Assembly (NCBI RefSeq): GCF_000379805.1
Contig: NZ_KB903554.1
Span: 80,324 to 144,323, forward strand
DNA: 64,000 nt
Reading direction: 5' to 3'
Origin: Lewinella cohaerens DSM 23179
Lineage (GTDB): Bacteria > Bacteroidota > Bacteroidia > Chitinophagales > Saprospiraceae
The position numbers and the translations under genes were made by a program. Within the stretch, counting starts at the first letter, position 1. Each line of letters starts with the position of its first letter. The notes under the pieces were generated by a model. It saw only the letters and a program-made list of their open reading frames with translations. It was not told the origin of the DNA and made no database searches. Shown piece by piece: positions 27,147 through 36,158 of the stretch.

Positions 27147-28238
27147 ATGGAAAAACTTATCCGTCAATATTGGTGGAAAGCACTAGGTGTACTAATTCTG
27201 CTTTACGTTTTTGTTGTAGGTATGCTTGTGCCTTTAAAACCAGGCATTACGCTGGTAGCACCTTCTTCTGCTAAAACAGGACAGGAGTTAATTCTAGAAA
27301 TAGAAGGTTATAATACCAATTTTGACAAAGCAGAAGACACGCTGCGGATGTGGCTAAAAATGGACAACGAACGTAGTCTTGCCGCAAAAAGCATTGACGT
27401 TATAGGTCCGCGGAACGCCCGCGTCGCATTTAACATCCCTGATTATCTTCCTAGCAGCCAGCGGGTTCAAGATTTTGCACTCGTCATTGACAATCCTATT
27501 GATGGTGCCTCTGTACGCCCGAATGCTGTGCTTATCACACAAGACTCCATAGACCCGGATCAAGGAATACAACAGTGGGTCAACGAAAATATGACTGGGC
27601 TACACGAAAAGCAGGGCATTACCTTTCCTTTTCGGAATATTCTAGGAGAGACTATCCGGAATACCTACTTCCACGTTTCCCTGTGGTTAGCGATGATGAT
27701 TATTTTTATTGCAGCCATGGTTTATAGTATTAAGTACTTACGCCGGTTAGATAACCGCTATGATTATTGGGCCTCGGCACTCACCAGTGTTGGACTACTA
27801 CTAGGCGGTTTAGGTTTGTTGACTGGCGCTATCTGGGCCGAATACACCTGGGGGAAATTTTGGAGTTGGGATATCAAGCAGTTCACCACCCTTATTGCGC
27901 TTTTGATTTACATGGCCTACTTCGTACTTCGCAGTGCATTTCCTGACGAAGCGCAGCGCGCACGAATTTCTGCTGTATACAACATCTTTGCATTCATCGC
28001 TCTGATTCCTCTAATTTATGTGCTTCCTCGCCTTACAGACAGTCTACACCCAGGTAACGGAGGTAATCCTGCCCTTGGAGGAGAAGATCTCGACAACACC
28101 ATGCGAATGGTTTTTTACCCAGCAGTAATAGGTTGGACACTCGTCAGTTCATGGATTGCCAGCCTGCTCTACCGAACGTCTCAGATAGAAGAATATCTCT
28201 GGGATAAATGGGACGAGGACGACAATTATGAAAAATAG
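27147..28238 (+). CDS. ccmC: CcmC/CcsA-type heme handling protein with an extra periplasmic domain
   Basis: 363-residue membrane protein of the CcmC family, which presents heme to CcmE. The tryptophan-rich heme motif appears as TWGKFWSWDIKQF (about residues 232-244), with flanking helices and conserved His in NTYFHVSLWLAMM and in the DSLHPGNGG loop. CcmC proteins normally have about 220-250 residues. The excess comes from about residues 30-165, between the first helix and the second, and looks like a soluble Ig-like beta domain (LVAPSSAKTGQELILEIEGY ... VQDFALVIDNPIDGASVR). The insertion would face the periplasm near the heme site. Part of a ccmB-ccmC-ccmD cluster. The family call is firm; the role of the insert is unknown. 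Confidence 0.85.
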   Translation: MEKLIRQYWWKALGVLILLYVFVVGMLVPLKPGITLVAPSSAKTGQELILEIEGYNTNFDKAEDTLRMWLKMDNERSLAAKSIDVIGPRNARVAFNIPDYLPSSQRVQDFALVIDNPIDGASVRPNAVLITQDSIDPDQGIQQWVNENMTGLHEKQGITFPFRNILGETIRNTYFHVSLWLAMMIIFIAAMVYSIKYLRRLDNRYDYWASALTSVGLLLGGLGLLTGAIWAEYTWGKFWSWDIKQFTTLIALLIYMAYFVLRSAFPDEAQRARISAVYNIFAFIALIPLIYVLPRLTDSLHPGNGGNPALGGEDLDNTMRMVFYPAVIGWTLVSSWIASLLYRTSQIEEYLWDKWDEDDNYEK

Positions 28239-28323
28239 TTCGCAGAAACAAGTAAAAGAAAGCCCCTAAAAAGCGGCAGATTTATAAAATTTATCGACTT
28301 TAGCCCCCGCAAAATAATCCATT

Positions 28324-28542
28324 ATGAAAGCTACAAACTGGATCCTTACTGCTTTTCTAGTATTTTTTACCCTCACCACTGGTGCTGCACAGACTGGTTC
28401 AACCGACTTTATGCGTAGCATGGGCAAAATGTACGTAGTAGTAGCGGTGATTGTAGCTGTATTTATTGGACTTGTTTTGTTCTTGGTCGTTCTCGACCGA
28501 AGACTAACCAAAATTGAAAATCAAATTAATGACCATGGCTAA
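28324..28542 (+). CDS. ccmD: CcmD family small membrane protein
   Basis: 72 residues. An N-terminal hydrophobic leader (MKATNWILTAFLVFFTLTTG) is followed by the CcmD-like core, FMRSMGKMYVVVAVIVAVF, one transmembrane helix and a charged cytoplasmic tail LDRRLTKIENQIN. CcmD stabilises the CcmABC complex and helps release heme-loaded CcmE. Position after ccmB and ccmC supports the call. Its last 8 bp overlap the start of the dehydrogenase gene, so the dehydrogenase may be translated by coupling from this operon. Confidence 0.8.
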   Translation: MKATNWILTAFLVFFTLTTGAAQTGSTDFMRSMGKMYVVVAVIVAVFIGLVLFLVVLDRRLTKIENQINDHG

Positions 28543-29962
28543 TAACAAGCCGGACGTATTTTACGAAAGTGTACAAAAGTACTTCGACAGCGCAGCAACC
28601 CACACGGGTTTACCTGATGGATTACTTCAACAGATTAAAGTCTGTAACGCTGTTTATCGAATTCATTTCCCGGTAAAATTCGGAAGTGAAGTAAAAGTAA
28701 TTGAGGCTTACCGTGTACAACACAGCCACCACCGCAGTCCAACCAAAGGTGGTATTCGTTACAGTAATCATGTTAACCAGGAAGAAGTAATGGCCCTGGC
28801 GACCTTGATGACTTATAAATGTGCAATCGTAGATGTACCCTTTGGTGGTGCAAAAGGAGGAGTAAAAATTAACCCTTGGGAATATACTCCTGGCCAGTTG
28901 GAAAAAATTACCCGTCGTTATACCACGGAGCTCGTTCGTCGTAATTTCATTGGCCCATCAGTTGATGTCCCAGCGCCTGATTACGGAACTGGCCCCCGAG
29001 AAATGTCTTGGATTTACGATACTTACCGTTCATTTAACCCCACTGACATTAATGCAGCAGGGTGTGTAACGGGTAAACCTGTTACACAAAACGGTATCCA
29101 AGGTCGTACAGAAGCTACAGGACGAGGCGTCTACTACGGTATACGTGAAGCTCTTTCTGTTGCGGAAGACATGAAAAAGCTTGGTATTACCCCTGGTACA
29201 GAAGGGAAAACAATGGTTGTACAGGGCCTCGGAAACGTAGGTTCCTACACCGCCAAAATATCTCAAGACGAAGGAGGTATTTCAATCGTAGGTGTATCGG
29301 AGGTTGAAGGTGCCATCTACAAAAAAGACGGTATTGATATTCATGATTTGCTAAAGTTCCGGGCAGAAACCGGGTCTATTCTCAACTACCCAGGTGCCAA
29401 ATCTTTCCCGAAAGAACGCCGTAGAGAAGTGATGGAATTTGAATGCGACATTCTTGTTCCAGCCGCACTTGAGAATCAAATCAACAAAGAGAATGCTGCA
29501 CGGATTAAGGCCAAAATCATTGCCGAAGCTGCAAATGGTCCCGTAACTGCTGAAGCGCAACAAATTATGGTTGAAGCAGGTAAAATGATTCTACCTGACC
29601 TTTACCTTAATGCAGGAGGCGTTACTGTTTCCTATTTTGAATGGTTGAAAAACCTTTCACACATGCGCTTCGGAAGAATGGATAAGCGATTTAATCAGCA
29701 GACCTATAATAATATCATCAATGTTGTGGAAGAGCTTACTGGAAAAACAGTAAATTCCGCACAACGTAACATGATTGCTCGTGGTGCTGATGAAATTGAC
29801 TTGGTTCGCAGTGGTTTGGAAGAAACCATGATTGTAGCTTACCATCAAATTCGCGAGATCAAAAAGCGCAAACGTAATATTAAAGATTTACGAACAGCCG
29901 CATTTGTTAACGCAATTAATAAAATTGCCAGCGATTACACCTCTTTTGGTGTTTGGCCATAG
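28535..29962 (+). CDS. Glu/Leu/Phe/Val dehydrogenase
   Basis: 475-residue NAD(P)-dependent amino-acid dehydrogenase of the glutamate dehydrogenase family. Residues KGGIRYSNHVNQEEVMALA and CAIVDVPFGGAKGGVKINP contain the substrate-binding and catalytic lysines. VDVPAPDYGTGPREMSWI follows, and the NAD fold motif is VVQGLGNVGSYTAKI. It most likely interconverts glutamate with 2-oxoglutarate and ammonia. The ATG at 28535 (MANNKPDVFYES) overlaps ccmD by 8 bp; a TTG/ATG slightly upstream is less likely. A strong terminator follows. An Lrp-type regulator, a family that often controls amino-acid genes, lies 225 bp downstream, so regulation by it is a reasonable guess. Confidence 0.93.
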   Translation: MANNKPDVFYESVQKYFDSAATHTGLPDGLLQQIKVCNAVYRIHFPVKFGSEVKVIEAYRVQHSHHRSPTKGGIRYSNHVNQEEVMALATLMTYKCAIVDVPFGGAKGGVKINPWEYTPGQLEKITRRYTTELVRRNFIGPSVDVPAPDYGTGPREMSWIYDTYRSFNPTDINAAGCVTGKPVTQNGIQGRTEATGRGVYYGIREALSVAEDMKKLGITPGTEGKTMVVQGLGNVGSYTAKISQDEGGISIVGVSEVEGAIYKKDGIDIHDLLKFRAETGSILNYPGAKSFPKERRREVMEFECDILVPAALENQINKENAARIKAKIIAEAANGPVTAEAQQIMVEAGKMILPDLYLNAGGVTVSYFEWLKNLSHMRFGRMDKRFNQQTYNNIINVVEELTGKTVNSAQRNMIARGADEIDLVRSGLEETMIVAYHQIREIKKRKRNIKDLRTAAFVNAINKIASDYTSFGVWP

Positions 29963-29992
29963 GATAATAATGGTTAGCTTTCAGCGTTAATT

Positions 29993-30037
29993 AACCCGTT
30001 GGTAGAGATAGTCTCCGCCAACGGGTTTCTTTTTTTC
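29993..30037 (+). terminator. rho-independent terminator after the dehydrogenase gene
   Basis: A 10-bp perfect stem AACCCGTTGG (29993-30002) / CCAACGGGTT (30018-30027) has a loop that can pair further (GAGA/TCTC), followed by a run TTTCTTTTTTTC. Typical intrinsic terminator 30 bp after the stop codon. Confidence 0.93.
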
Positions 30038-30085
30038 ATCAAAGTATTACCGAATTTTATTAAAGTCCACCCCTAGTAAAAAGGC

Positions 30086-30138
30086 TTGAAATAAAATTTT
30101 GATAGGCTTTTTTGTAAAAAAATTGCAATTTATTTCAA
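30086..30138. promoter_or_regulatory. inverted repeat upstream of the Lrp-type regulator, possible operator
   Basis: Perfect 10-bp arms TTGAAATAAA (30086-30095) and TTTATTTCAA (30129-30138) lie 50 bp before the regulator's start codon in very AT-rich DNA, with matching GC/GC just outside. Lrp-family proteins often bind AT-rich dyads and control their own gene, so this is a candidate autoregulatory site. The spacing of 33 bp between arms is about three helical turns. Confidence 0.45.
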
Positions 30139-30187
30139 AGCTACCTATCTTAGCTTTTTCTTTTGATTAACGAATAATAAAGTTGTA

Positions 30188-30661
30188 ATGGCAGATAAAC
30201 TGGATAAAATCGATCTGAAAATTTTGAAGATCCTCCAGGAGAATAGTAAAATAACCAACCTAGACCTCTCCAAGAAAATTGGCCTTTCCCCTGCTCCAAC
30301 CCTTGAACGTGTCAAGAAATTAGAACAGAGTGAGATCATTCAAAGCTACCATGCTCAGGTTAACCCACAGGCTATTGGGCTTAATGTGAAAACTTTTGTA
30401 TTGGTATCCCTGGCTTGGCAAAAGGAGAACGCACTCAATCATTTCCTCGAAAAAATTAAAGGAATTGAAGAGATTGTAGAGTGTTATATTATTACAGGAG
30501 ACGCTGATTTCTTGATCAAAATCGTTTGTCAGGATATTCCTACTTACGAGAAATTACTGTTCAAGACACTCTCTCAAATTGAAGAAATTGAGCGTTTAAA
30601 AACACTCATGACACTTTCTTCTGTAAAAGATAGCAAAGTACTTCCTTTTAAGTACGAATAA
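30188..30661 (+). CDS. Lrp/AsnC family transcriptional regulator
   Basis: 157 residues. N-terminal helix-turn-helix at about 5-60 (IDLKILKILQENSKITNLDL, KKIGLSPAPTLERVKKLE), then the RAM ligand-binding/oligomerisation domain at about 70-150 (IEEIVECYIITGDADFLIKI). Length is standard. Such regulators respond to amino acids and form octamers that wrap DNA. The gene follows a glutamate-type dehydrogenase gene but has its own upstream region with a dyad at 30086-30138. A hairpin at 30674-30715 follows the gene. Confidence 0.93.
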   Translation: MADKLDKIDLKILKILQENSKITNLDLSKKIGLSPAPTLERVKKLEQSEIIQSYHAQVNPQAIGLNVKTFVLVSLAWQKENALNHFLEKIKGIEEIVECYIITGDADFLIKIVCQDIPTYEKLLFKTLSQIEEIERLKTLMTLSSVKDSKVLPFKYE

Positions 30662-30673
30662 GCGCTTACTATC

Positions 30674-30715
30674 TCAGTCCAATAGTCATGCAATAGCAAA
30701 TGACTATTGGACTGA
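30674..30715 (+). terminator. hairpin after the Lrp-type gene
   Basis: Perfect 16-bp stem (30674-30689 with 30700-30715; arms TCAGTCCAATAGTCAT and ATGACTATTGGACTGA), 10-nt loop. It lies 12 bp after the stop codon. It is followed by a C/T-rich stretch rather than a clean T-run, so termination strength is uncertain. Confidence 0.65.
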
Positions 30716-30752
30716 ACTCCTCTCTATTGTGCTCCTTCCTGATCTGTAAAAT

Positions 30753-30821
30753 ATTCGACGTGTAATGTCGAATTCCTACCGTTACTATTTAGTGTGCATC
30801 CCGTCAAATCTACTATCTTTG
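30753..30821 (+). promoter_or_regulatory. promoter region of the 1726-residue surface protein gene
   Basis: TATCTTTG at 30814-30821 is an exact Bacteroidota -7 match, with a possible degraded -33 (TTTAG) about 22 bp upstream. Upstream, a 7-bp dyad ATTCGAC (30753-30759) / GTCGAAT (30767-30773) could be a regulator site. The start codon is at 30891, giving a leader of about 60 nt. Confidence 0.45.
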
Positions 30822-30890
30822 AATAATTCTTATTCAAGGATGATACGCGTTATTTTGTAACCGGCATTTTCCTAGGAACACAACTTCAAA

Positions 30891-33800
30891 ATGAATCACC
30901 CCCCTAGCTTAAGGGCCTTGCTACTCCTTCTTTTGCCAACTATGCTTCTTGCCATTAGTGCTCGATTGCAGGCACAGTCTGATACCATATCAGCATTGAC
31001 AAGTACAGATGGTGAGTATCTCATTCGGGAGGTATTCTTAGGAGGAGGAGAATGTTTCGAAGTTTCTAATATTCAACTTCGCGGTGAAGTGGGTCAGGCA
31101 GGCGTTTTCACGAATGGCTCCTCTTCCATAGGCTTTGCAGAAGGTATTATTCTCTCCAATGGAAATGTAGAGGAAATTATGGGCCCCAATATTGGCATTA
31201 ACCTCGGTGATCCTAATACACTATCCACAAATTATGGTGTCACAAGTGCTGACCCCGACTTAGTCATTCTTTCTGAGTTGGAAGGCAACCTCAATCCTAA
31301 TTTTTTTGATCCCGTAGTTCTAGAGTTTGACTTTGTCCCTACACTAGATAGCATCTCATTTGAGTTCGTTTTTGCCTCTGAGGAATATTGTCAGTATTCA
31401 CTTTCTACCTTCATTGATTTATTTGGCTTCTTTATTGATGGCCCAGGCCTTAATGGTCCATTCACTAATAACGGAATCAATATTGCTGTTGTACCCGAAA
31501 CTAATCAAGCGATTACTGCCCAAAGTATCAACCCTTTTTTCAATAATACCTTTTATCGCAACAATATACCTCCTGGACAAATAGGCTGTAGTTTAAACCA
31601 GCCTGCACCTGCTTCTGATTTTAACGCTTTTAATGGATTTACAGTACCCTTAGTTGCTTCTGCAAGAGTTATTCCTTGTGAAACCTATCACCTTAAGCTA
31701 GTAGTAAGTGATCGTGGTTTTGACCCCGAATTGGATGCTGCTGTTTTCCTCAAGGCCAACAGTTTTGCGGCTGGTCTTACCTCTCGGGTTGCAAGTCAGG
31801 TAACAGGGCCTAGCCAAAGCAATGATTCTTCCTACGAAGGCTGTGGTTCAACATCTATCATTTTCACAAGAGGAGATTCTGTACTCACCGATGATCTTAC
31901 GGTATTTTATTCTCTGCTCCCCTCTAGCACAGCAACAGCAGGGCTGGATTATACCGCTCTGCCGGATTCTATCGTTATTCCTGCTGGCGTATTTGCCGAT
32001 ACTGTCGTTATCGACTTCTTTTCTGATAATATCATTGAAGGAACTGAAACTTTCACGCTCAAACTAAGGAACCCTTGTGATTGTAGCGAGTCAGAATTAA
32101 CTATTTATATTCTTGAAACACAATCACTCACAGGCAGTATCCTTGGCCCTAGCAGTGTCTGTTCTGGTGATGGCCTGGAACTTGCAGCCATACCTATAGG
32201 CGGCACTGGCGATATTAGTTACCAATGGCCCAATGGTGACCAGGATTCTATATTCAATATCGTTCCGATGGTGGATGATACGATCCAACTTATCATAAGT
32301 GACGAATGCGGGGCTACTGACACCTTGTACCACATGGTTCATGTTCAGTCTCCAGCAGGTTTATTGGACGGAGATTTTGTTCTCTGTGATGGTCGGCCCA
32401 ACGTAGCTTTACCTATTACCTTAACAGATGGAAGTAGTTTTTCTTTCGATTTCCTTTCCAATGGCTCTCCGACAACCTACACCAATATATCTGAGGGTGT
32501 TTTTCAAATACCTATTACAAATACGGGGGTCTATGAAATTACTAACCTCAGTGCAGATGGTTGTACTGGATCAACAGATGGCGAAGCTCAGGTCTTGGTC
32601 GTAGATATTACGACAACGACACAGGTTGATACCATTGATTGTTTTGGAGCAGCCAATGGAGGTATTGAGTTGTTCCCGTCAGGAGGTACTGGCGTTTACA
32701 CTTACATATGGAGTCATCAAGTAGGATTAGATACTGCGATTGTAAACGACCTGGATATTGGCACCTATAATGCCTTTATCAATGATAGCAATGGTTGTTT
32801 GGATACTATTTCAGTTACGTTGGGCCAACCAGATTTGCTCGAAGTAACCATCGACACCCTCAATCTTTTTGCTGATTGTCAAAGTTTGGGAAGCCTTGAA
32901 GGACAAGTTAGTGGAGGAATTACACCTTATTCATATGCTTGGTCGGATGGAAACATGAATGCTTTAAATGATAATTTAGTCAGTGGAGCATACGACCTTA
33001 TTGTCACAGATGCCAATAATTGCACCAACACACTCTCCACTACCATTATTGGCGATAGTATACTTCCAGTTGTACTCATTGATGCGATAGACTCCCTTGA
33101 CTGCGCTACATCCTCCATTACGCTAGACGCTAGCAACTCAAGCCAAGGTAGCAACTATTCTTACCAATGGACAGACGCCACTAATACGATTATTCCAGCC
33201 CCGAATCCTCTCATGCTAAGTGTTACGACACCCGACACTTACACCTTAAGTATTGTAGACAATGACAATAATTGCTCAGCAACAACGAGTATACAGGTAG
33301 ATGTTTATTCTTCCGATTTAAACCCAATGATTGGCGGAGCAGCCAGCCTTAGTTGTTTACAGGATACGGTTCAATTATCTGTGGCCAATCCTGATCCAGA
33401 CTGGGCCTTCAGCTGGGAAGACATCAATGGCACTTCATTACTTACGAATTCGCCTACGCTGTCGGTATCCACACCTGATACTTATGTATTAATAGCGACC
33501 CAAAATGGTACATCCTGTACAGGCAGAGATACGATCATCGTTACTGGAGATTTTATTGCTCCTGAGGTTATGCTTGCCAACTTACCAGACACACTGGATT
33601 GTGATCTTAATCAGGTAGATATAGATGTAAATATCCTCAATGGATCAGGCAACTACAGCTTTCAGTGGGATGGGCCGATGGGAGGAATCAATGGAAGTTC
33701 ACAAGTCGAGGATATAACCGTACTCGAACCAGGTGATTATCAACTCATCGCAGAAGATATCACCAATGGCTGTAGGGACACTTTACTCAGCACGGTATTC

Positions 33801-36071
33801 GAAGACTTGTCATCGCTGACCATTGATCCTATTCCTGATACGCTTTTGAACTGTTTCTTTCCCACACTAAACCTTACAGCAACAAGCCCTAATACAGGAA
33901 ATCTTAGCTTTAGCTGGGAAAACCCATCGGGTATGACGATTAGTCAAACGGCTAATGCTCAAATTAATACACCGGGCACTTACCTTGTCATGCTATCAGA
34001 TGCAGATAACGGATGTACCCAAACGACTCAATTCCAGGTCGCAATAGATACCTTGACACCAAGAGTTATACCAGATTTACCCGGCGATATCGATTGTAAC
34101 AATGAGACTGTAACCTTGAGCACCAGCTCCGGCCCGGCAAACTATACACCTATCTGGAGAAATGCGATGGGTGACATTTTGCCCAGTACAACATGGGAAC
34201 AAACGGTAGACCAAGCCGGAGGCTATTCCCTCACCATCAGGGATGAAGCGAATGGCTGTAGAAGTACTATTCTCTTTGATGTAGGAATAGATACGATTGC
34301 TCCTATTGTAAACTTCAATCTACCAGACACACTTACTTGTAGTATTGACACCATTGATATTAATTCTAATATCAGCAATGGTCCAGGGGATTATTCCTAT
34401 CAGTGGAATGGTCCAGGGGGTGGTATAGTCAGTCCTTCCGATCTATCTGATGTTGCTGTTGTGCTAGCCGGAAACTATTCTCTTATTACGACCGATCAGC
34501 GTAATGGCTGTGCTGATACCTTGCAAACAATAGTTACAGAGCAACGAGAAATTCCGGTTTTCGAACCGCTCAACGATACCCTCATCAATTGTTATCAACC
34601 CAGTATTGTTATCACTGGAAACAGCAATTCTCCTGGAAGCCTTTCCTTTGGTTGGTATGATGAAAGCCAGACATTATTAAGCAGCAATGCGGACCTAATG
34701 GTCGATCAAGAAGGTACCTATACCCTAAGCTTGATTAATAACGACAATGATTGTTCTAACGAAACAAATATCAACGTAAGTACCAATTTTACCGCACCAA
34801 ATGCCAATGCCGGTGATGATGTAAGCATTGGTTGTCTTGATATAAACGCTAATTTACAAGGCGAGGCAGGCCCCATCAATTGGGTACCTAACTGGGTAAG
34901 CCCTGATGGCACACCAATAAGTACCGGTAGCTGGGAACTGACCACCAACCTAACAGGCAACTTTCAACTCAACGTTATTGACACACTCAATGGCTGTACA
35001 GCTAACGATATTGTGAATGTTGCTCTTGATCAAGATGCCCCCACTGCTGAAGCAGGCCCGGCGATAAACATTCTTGATTGCTTTACCGGCAATGCAGTCA
35101 TTGATCTCAGCAACTCAAGCCAAGGAGTCAATATTATTTATACTATTCTTGACGCAGCAGGTGTCACGGTAGCCGAAGGAGTTCTAAATAATTTCACAAC
35201 AAGTACTCCTGGGAACTACGAGCTTGTTGTCACCAATACCGACAATGATTGCCAGTCTAGTGATATTTTTAATGTTGTTATTGAAGAACCCAGCATTGAA
35301 ACCCTCATTACCAATAATATTGCTTGTGGTGAAGAAACCGGCAGTATTGTATTTGATGAAGTAAGCAACGGCAGCCCTCCATATTTGTACAGTATTGATG
35401 GCGGTGATAACTTTGTGGGTGCCCCTGTGTTTCTAAACCTGCCTATTGGTACTTACGACCTTGTTGTACAGGATATCAATGGTTGCGAAGTTTTTGCCGT
35501 AACCAGTATTAGTCAAGCTACGGGTATCAATATTTTTTTAGAGGAACAAGTAGAATTAAAGCTGGGAGAACAATACACACTGGAACCTCTTTTTGATCAA
35601 GCTATTGATCAAATCGCTAGTATTCAGTGGAGCAGCGATCCACAATTAAGCTGTACAGATTGCCTGAATCCTGTTTTCACAGCTCAACAGACCACCTTCC
35701 TTGAATTGTTCGTGACTGATGTTAATGGTTGCAGCTCAAAAGCAAAAATTCTGTTACTCGTCGACGAAACGGTTCCTGTCTATGTTCCCAATGTGTTTTC
35801 GCCTAATAATGTCGATGGCATCAACGATCGCTTCACTATTTATGGCGATCCGCAGCAAATTACAGAAATAGTCTCTCTGAATATTTTTGACCGCTGGGGT
35901 GGCTTGGTTTTTGTAAATCAAAACTTCCAAGTCAATGATCCATCACAAGGTTGGGATGGAAAAACAAGAGGGAAACGCCTTAACAAGGCCATCTTCGTCT
36001 ACTGGGCAGAATTGCGTTTACAAAATGGAGAGACAATCATCATAGAAGGGGATGTCTTATTGATGGACTAA
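30891..36071 (+). CDS. giant T9SS-secreted surface protein with choice-of-anchor L, Calx-beta and tandem Ig-like repeats
   Basis: 1726 residues with a signal peptide (about 1-29, ends LQAQ). Residues about 40-300 form a choice-of-anchor-L domain (VLEFDFVPTLDSISFEFVFA, EEYCQYS). Residues about 305-405 are Calx-beta-like (GDSVLTDDLTVFYSL, IIEGTETFTLKL). About 410-1600 is a run of roughly fourteen Ig-like/SprB-like repeats of about 80 residues, most with a DxxxC start and a D...NGC end. The C-terminus (about 1635-1726) is a gliding-type sorting domain: YVPNVFSPNNVDGINDRF, IFDRWGGLVF, GWDGKTRGKRLN. It is probably secreted by T9SS and surface displayed. Within the repeats a three-unit block is tandemly duplicated (33549-34289 and 34290-35027). 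No enzyme domain is seen. Confidence 0.92.
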   Translation: MNHPPSLRALLLLLLPTMLLAISARLQAQSDTISALTSTDGEYLIREVFLGGGECFEVSNIQLRGEVGQAGVFTNGSSSIGFAEGIILSNGNVEEIMGPNIGINLGDPNTLSTNYGVTSADPDLVILSELEGNLNPNFFDPVVLEFDFVPTLDSISFEFVFASEEYCQYSLSTFIDLFGFFIDGPGLNGPFTNNGINIAVVPETNQAITAQSINPFFNNTFYRNNIPPGQIGCSLNQPAPASDFNAFNGFTVPLVASARVIPCETYHLKLVVSDRGFDPELDAAVFLKANSFAAGLTSRVASQVTGPSQSNDSSYEGCGSTSIIFTRGDSVLTDDLTVFYSLLPSSTATAGLDYTALPDSIVIPAGVFADTVVIDFFSDNIIEGTETFTLKLRNPCDCSESELTIYILETQSLTGSILGPSSVCSGDGLELAAIPIGGTGDISYQWPNGDQDSIFNIVPMVDDTIQLIISDECGATDTLYHMVHVQSPAGLLDGDFVLCDGRPNVALPITLTDGSSFSFDFLSNGSPTTYTNISEGVFQIPITNTGVYEITNLSADGCTGSTDGEAQVLVVDITTTTQVDTIDCFGAANGGIELFPSGGTGVYTYIWSHQVGLDTAIVNDLDIGTYNAFINDSNGCLDTISVTLGQPDLLEVTIDTLNLFADCQSLGSLEGQVSGGITPYSYAWSDGNMNALNDNLVSGAYDLIVTDANNCTNTLSTTIIGDSILPVVLIDAIDSLDCATSSITLDASNSSQGSNYSYQWTDATNTIIPAPNPLMLSVTTPDTYTLSIVDNDNNCSATTSIQVDVYSSDLNPMIGGAASLSCLQDTVQLSVANPDPDWAFSWEDINGTSLLTNSPTLSVSTPDTYVLIATQNGTSCTGRDTIIVTGDFIAPEVMLANLPDTLDCDLNQVDIDVNILNGSGNYSFQWDGPMGGINGSSQVEDITVLEPGDYQLIAEDITNGCRDTLLSTVFEDLSSLTIDPIPDTLLNCFFPTLNLTATSPNTGNLSFSWENPSGMTISQTANAQINTPGTYLVMLSDADNGCTQTTQFQVAIDTLTPRVIPDLPGDIDCNNETVTLSTSSGPANYTPIWRNAMGDILPSTTWEQTVDQAGGYSLTIRDEANGCRSTILFDVGIDTIAPIVNFNLPDTLTCSIDTIDINSNISNGPGDYSYQWNGPGGGIVSPSDLSDVAVVLAGNYSLITTDQRNGCADTLQTIVTEQREIPVFEPLNDTLINCYQPSIVITGNSNSPGSLSFGWYDESQTLLSSNADLMVDQEGTYTLSLINNDNDCSNETNINVSTNFTAPNANAGDDVSIGCLDINANLQGEAGPINWVPNWVSPDGTPISTGSWELTTNLTGNFQLNVIDTLNGCTANDIVNVALDQDAPTAEAGPAINILDCFTGNAVIDLSNSSQGVNIIYTILDAAGVTVAEGVLNNFTTSTPGNYELVVTNTDNDCQSSDIFNVVIEEPSIETLITNNIACGEETGSIVFDEVSNGSPPYLYSIDGGDNFVGAPVFLNLPIGTYDLVVQDINGCEVFAVTSISQATGINIFLEEQVELKLGEQYTLEPLFDQAIDQIASIQWSSDPQLSCTDCLNPVFTAQQTTFLELFVTDVNGCSSKAKILLLVDETVPVYVPNVFSPNNVDGINDRFTIYGDPQQITEIVSLNIFDRWGGLVFVNQNFQVNDPSQGWDGKTRGKRLNKAIFVYWAELRLQNGETIIIEGDVLLMD

Positions 36072-36158
36072 GAGACATTGTCCTTAAAGATTGGCAGTCC
36101 TTCTAAGAAAAAGCCATAGAATTCTCTTTTTTGCCAAATTTCTCAGCACCTTTGCAGA

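Noticed and set aside
32105-35520. Regularly spaced repeats that could suggest a CRISPR array or tandem DNA repeats
   Set aside because: They lie in one open reading frame, the period is about 243 bp, and similarity is at protein level (Ig-like domains), not near-identical short DNA repeats.
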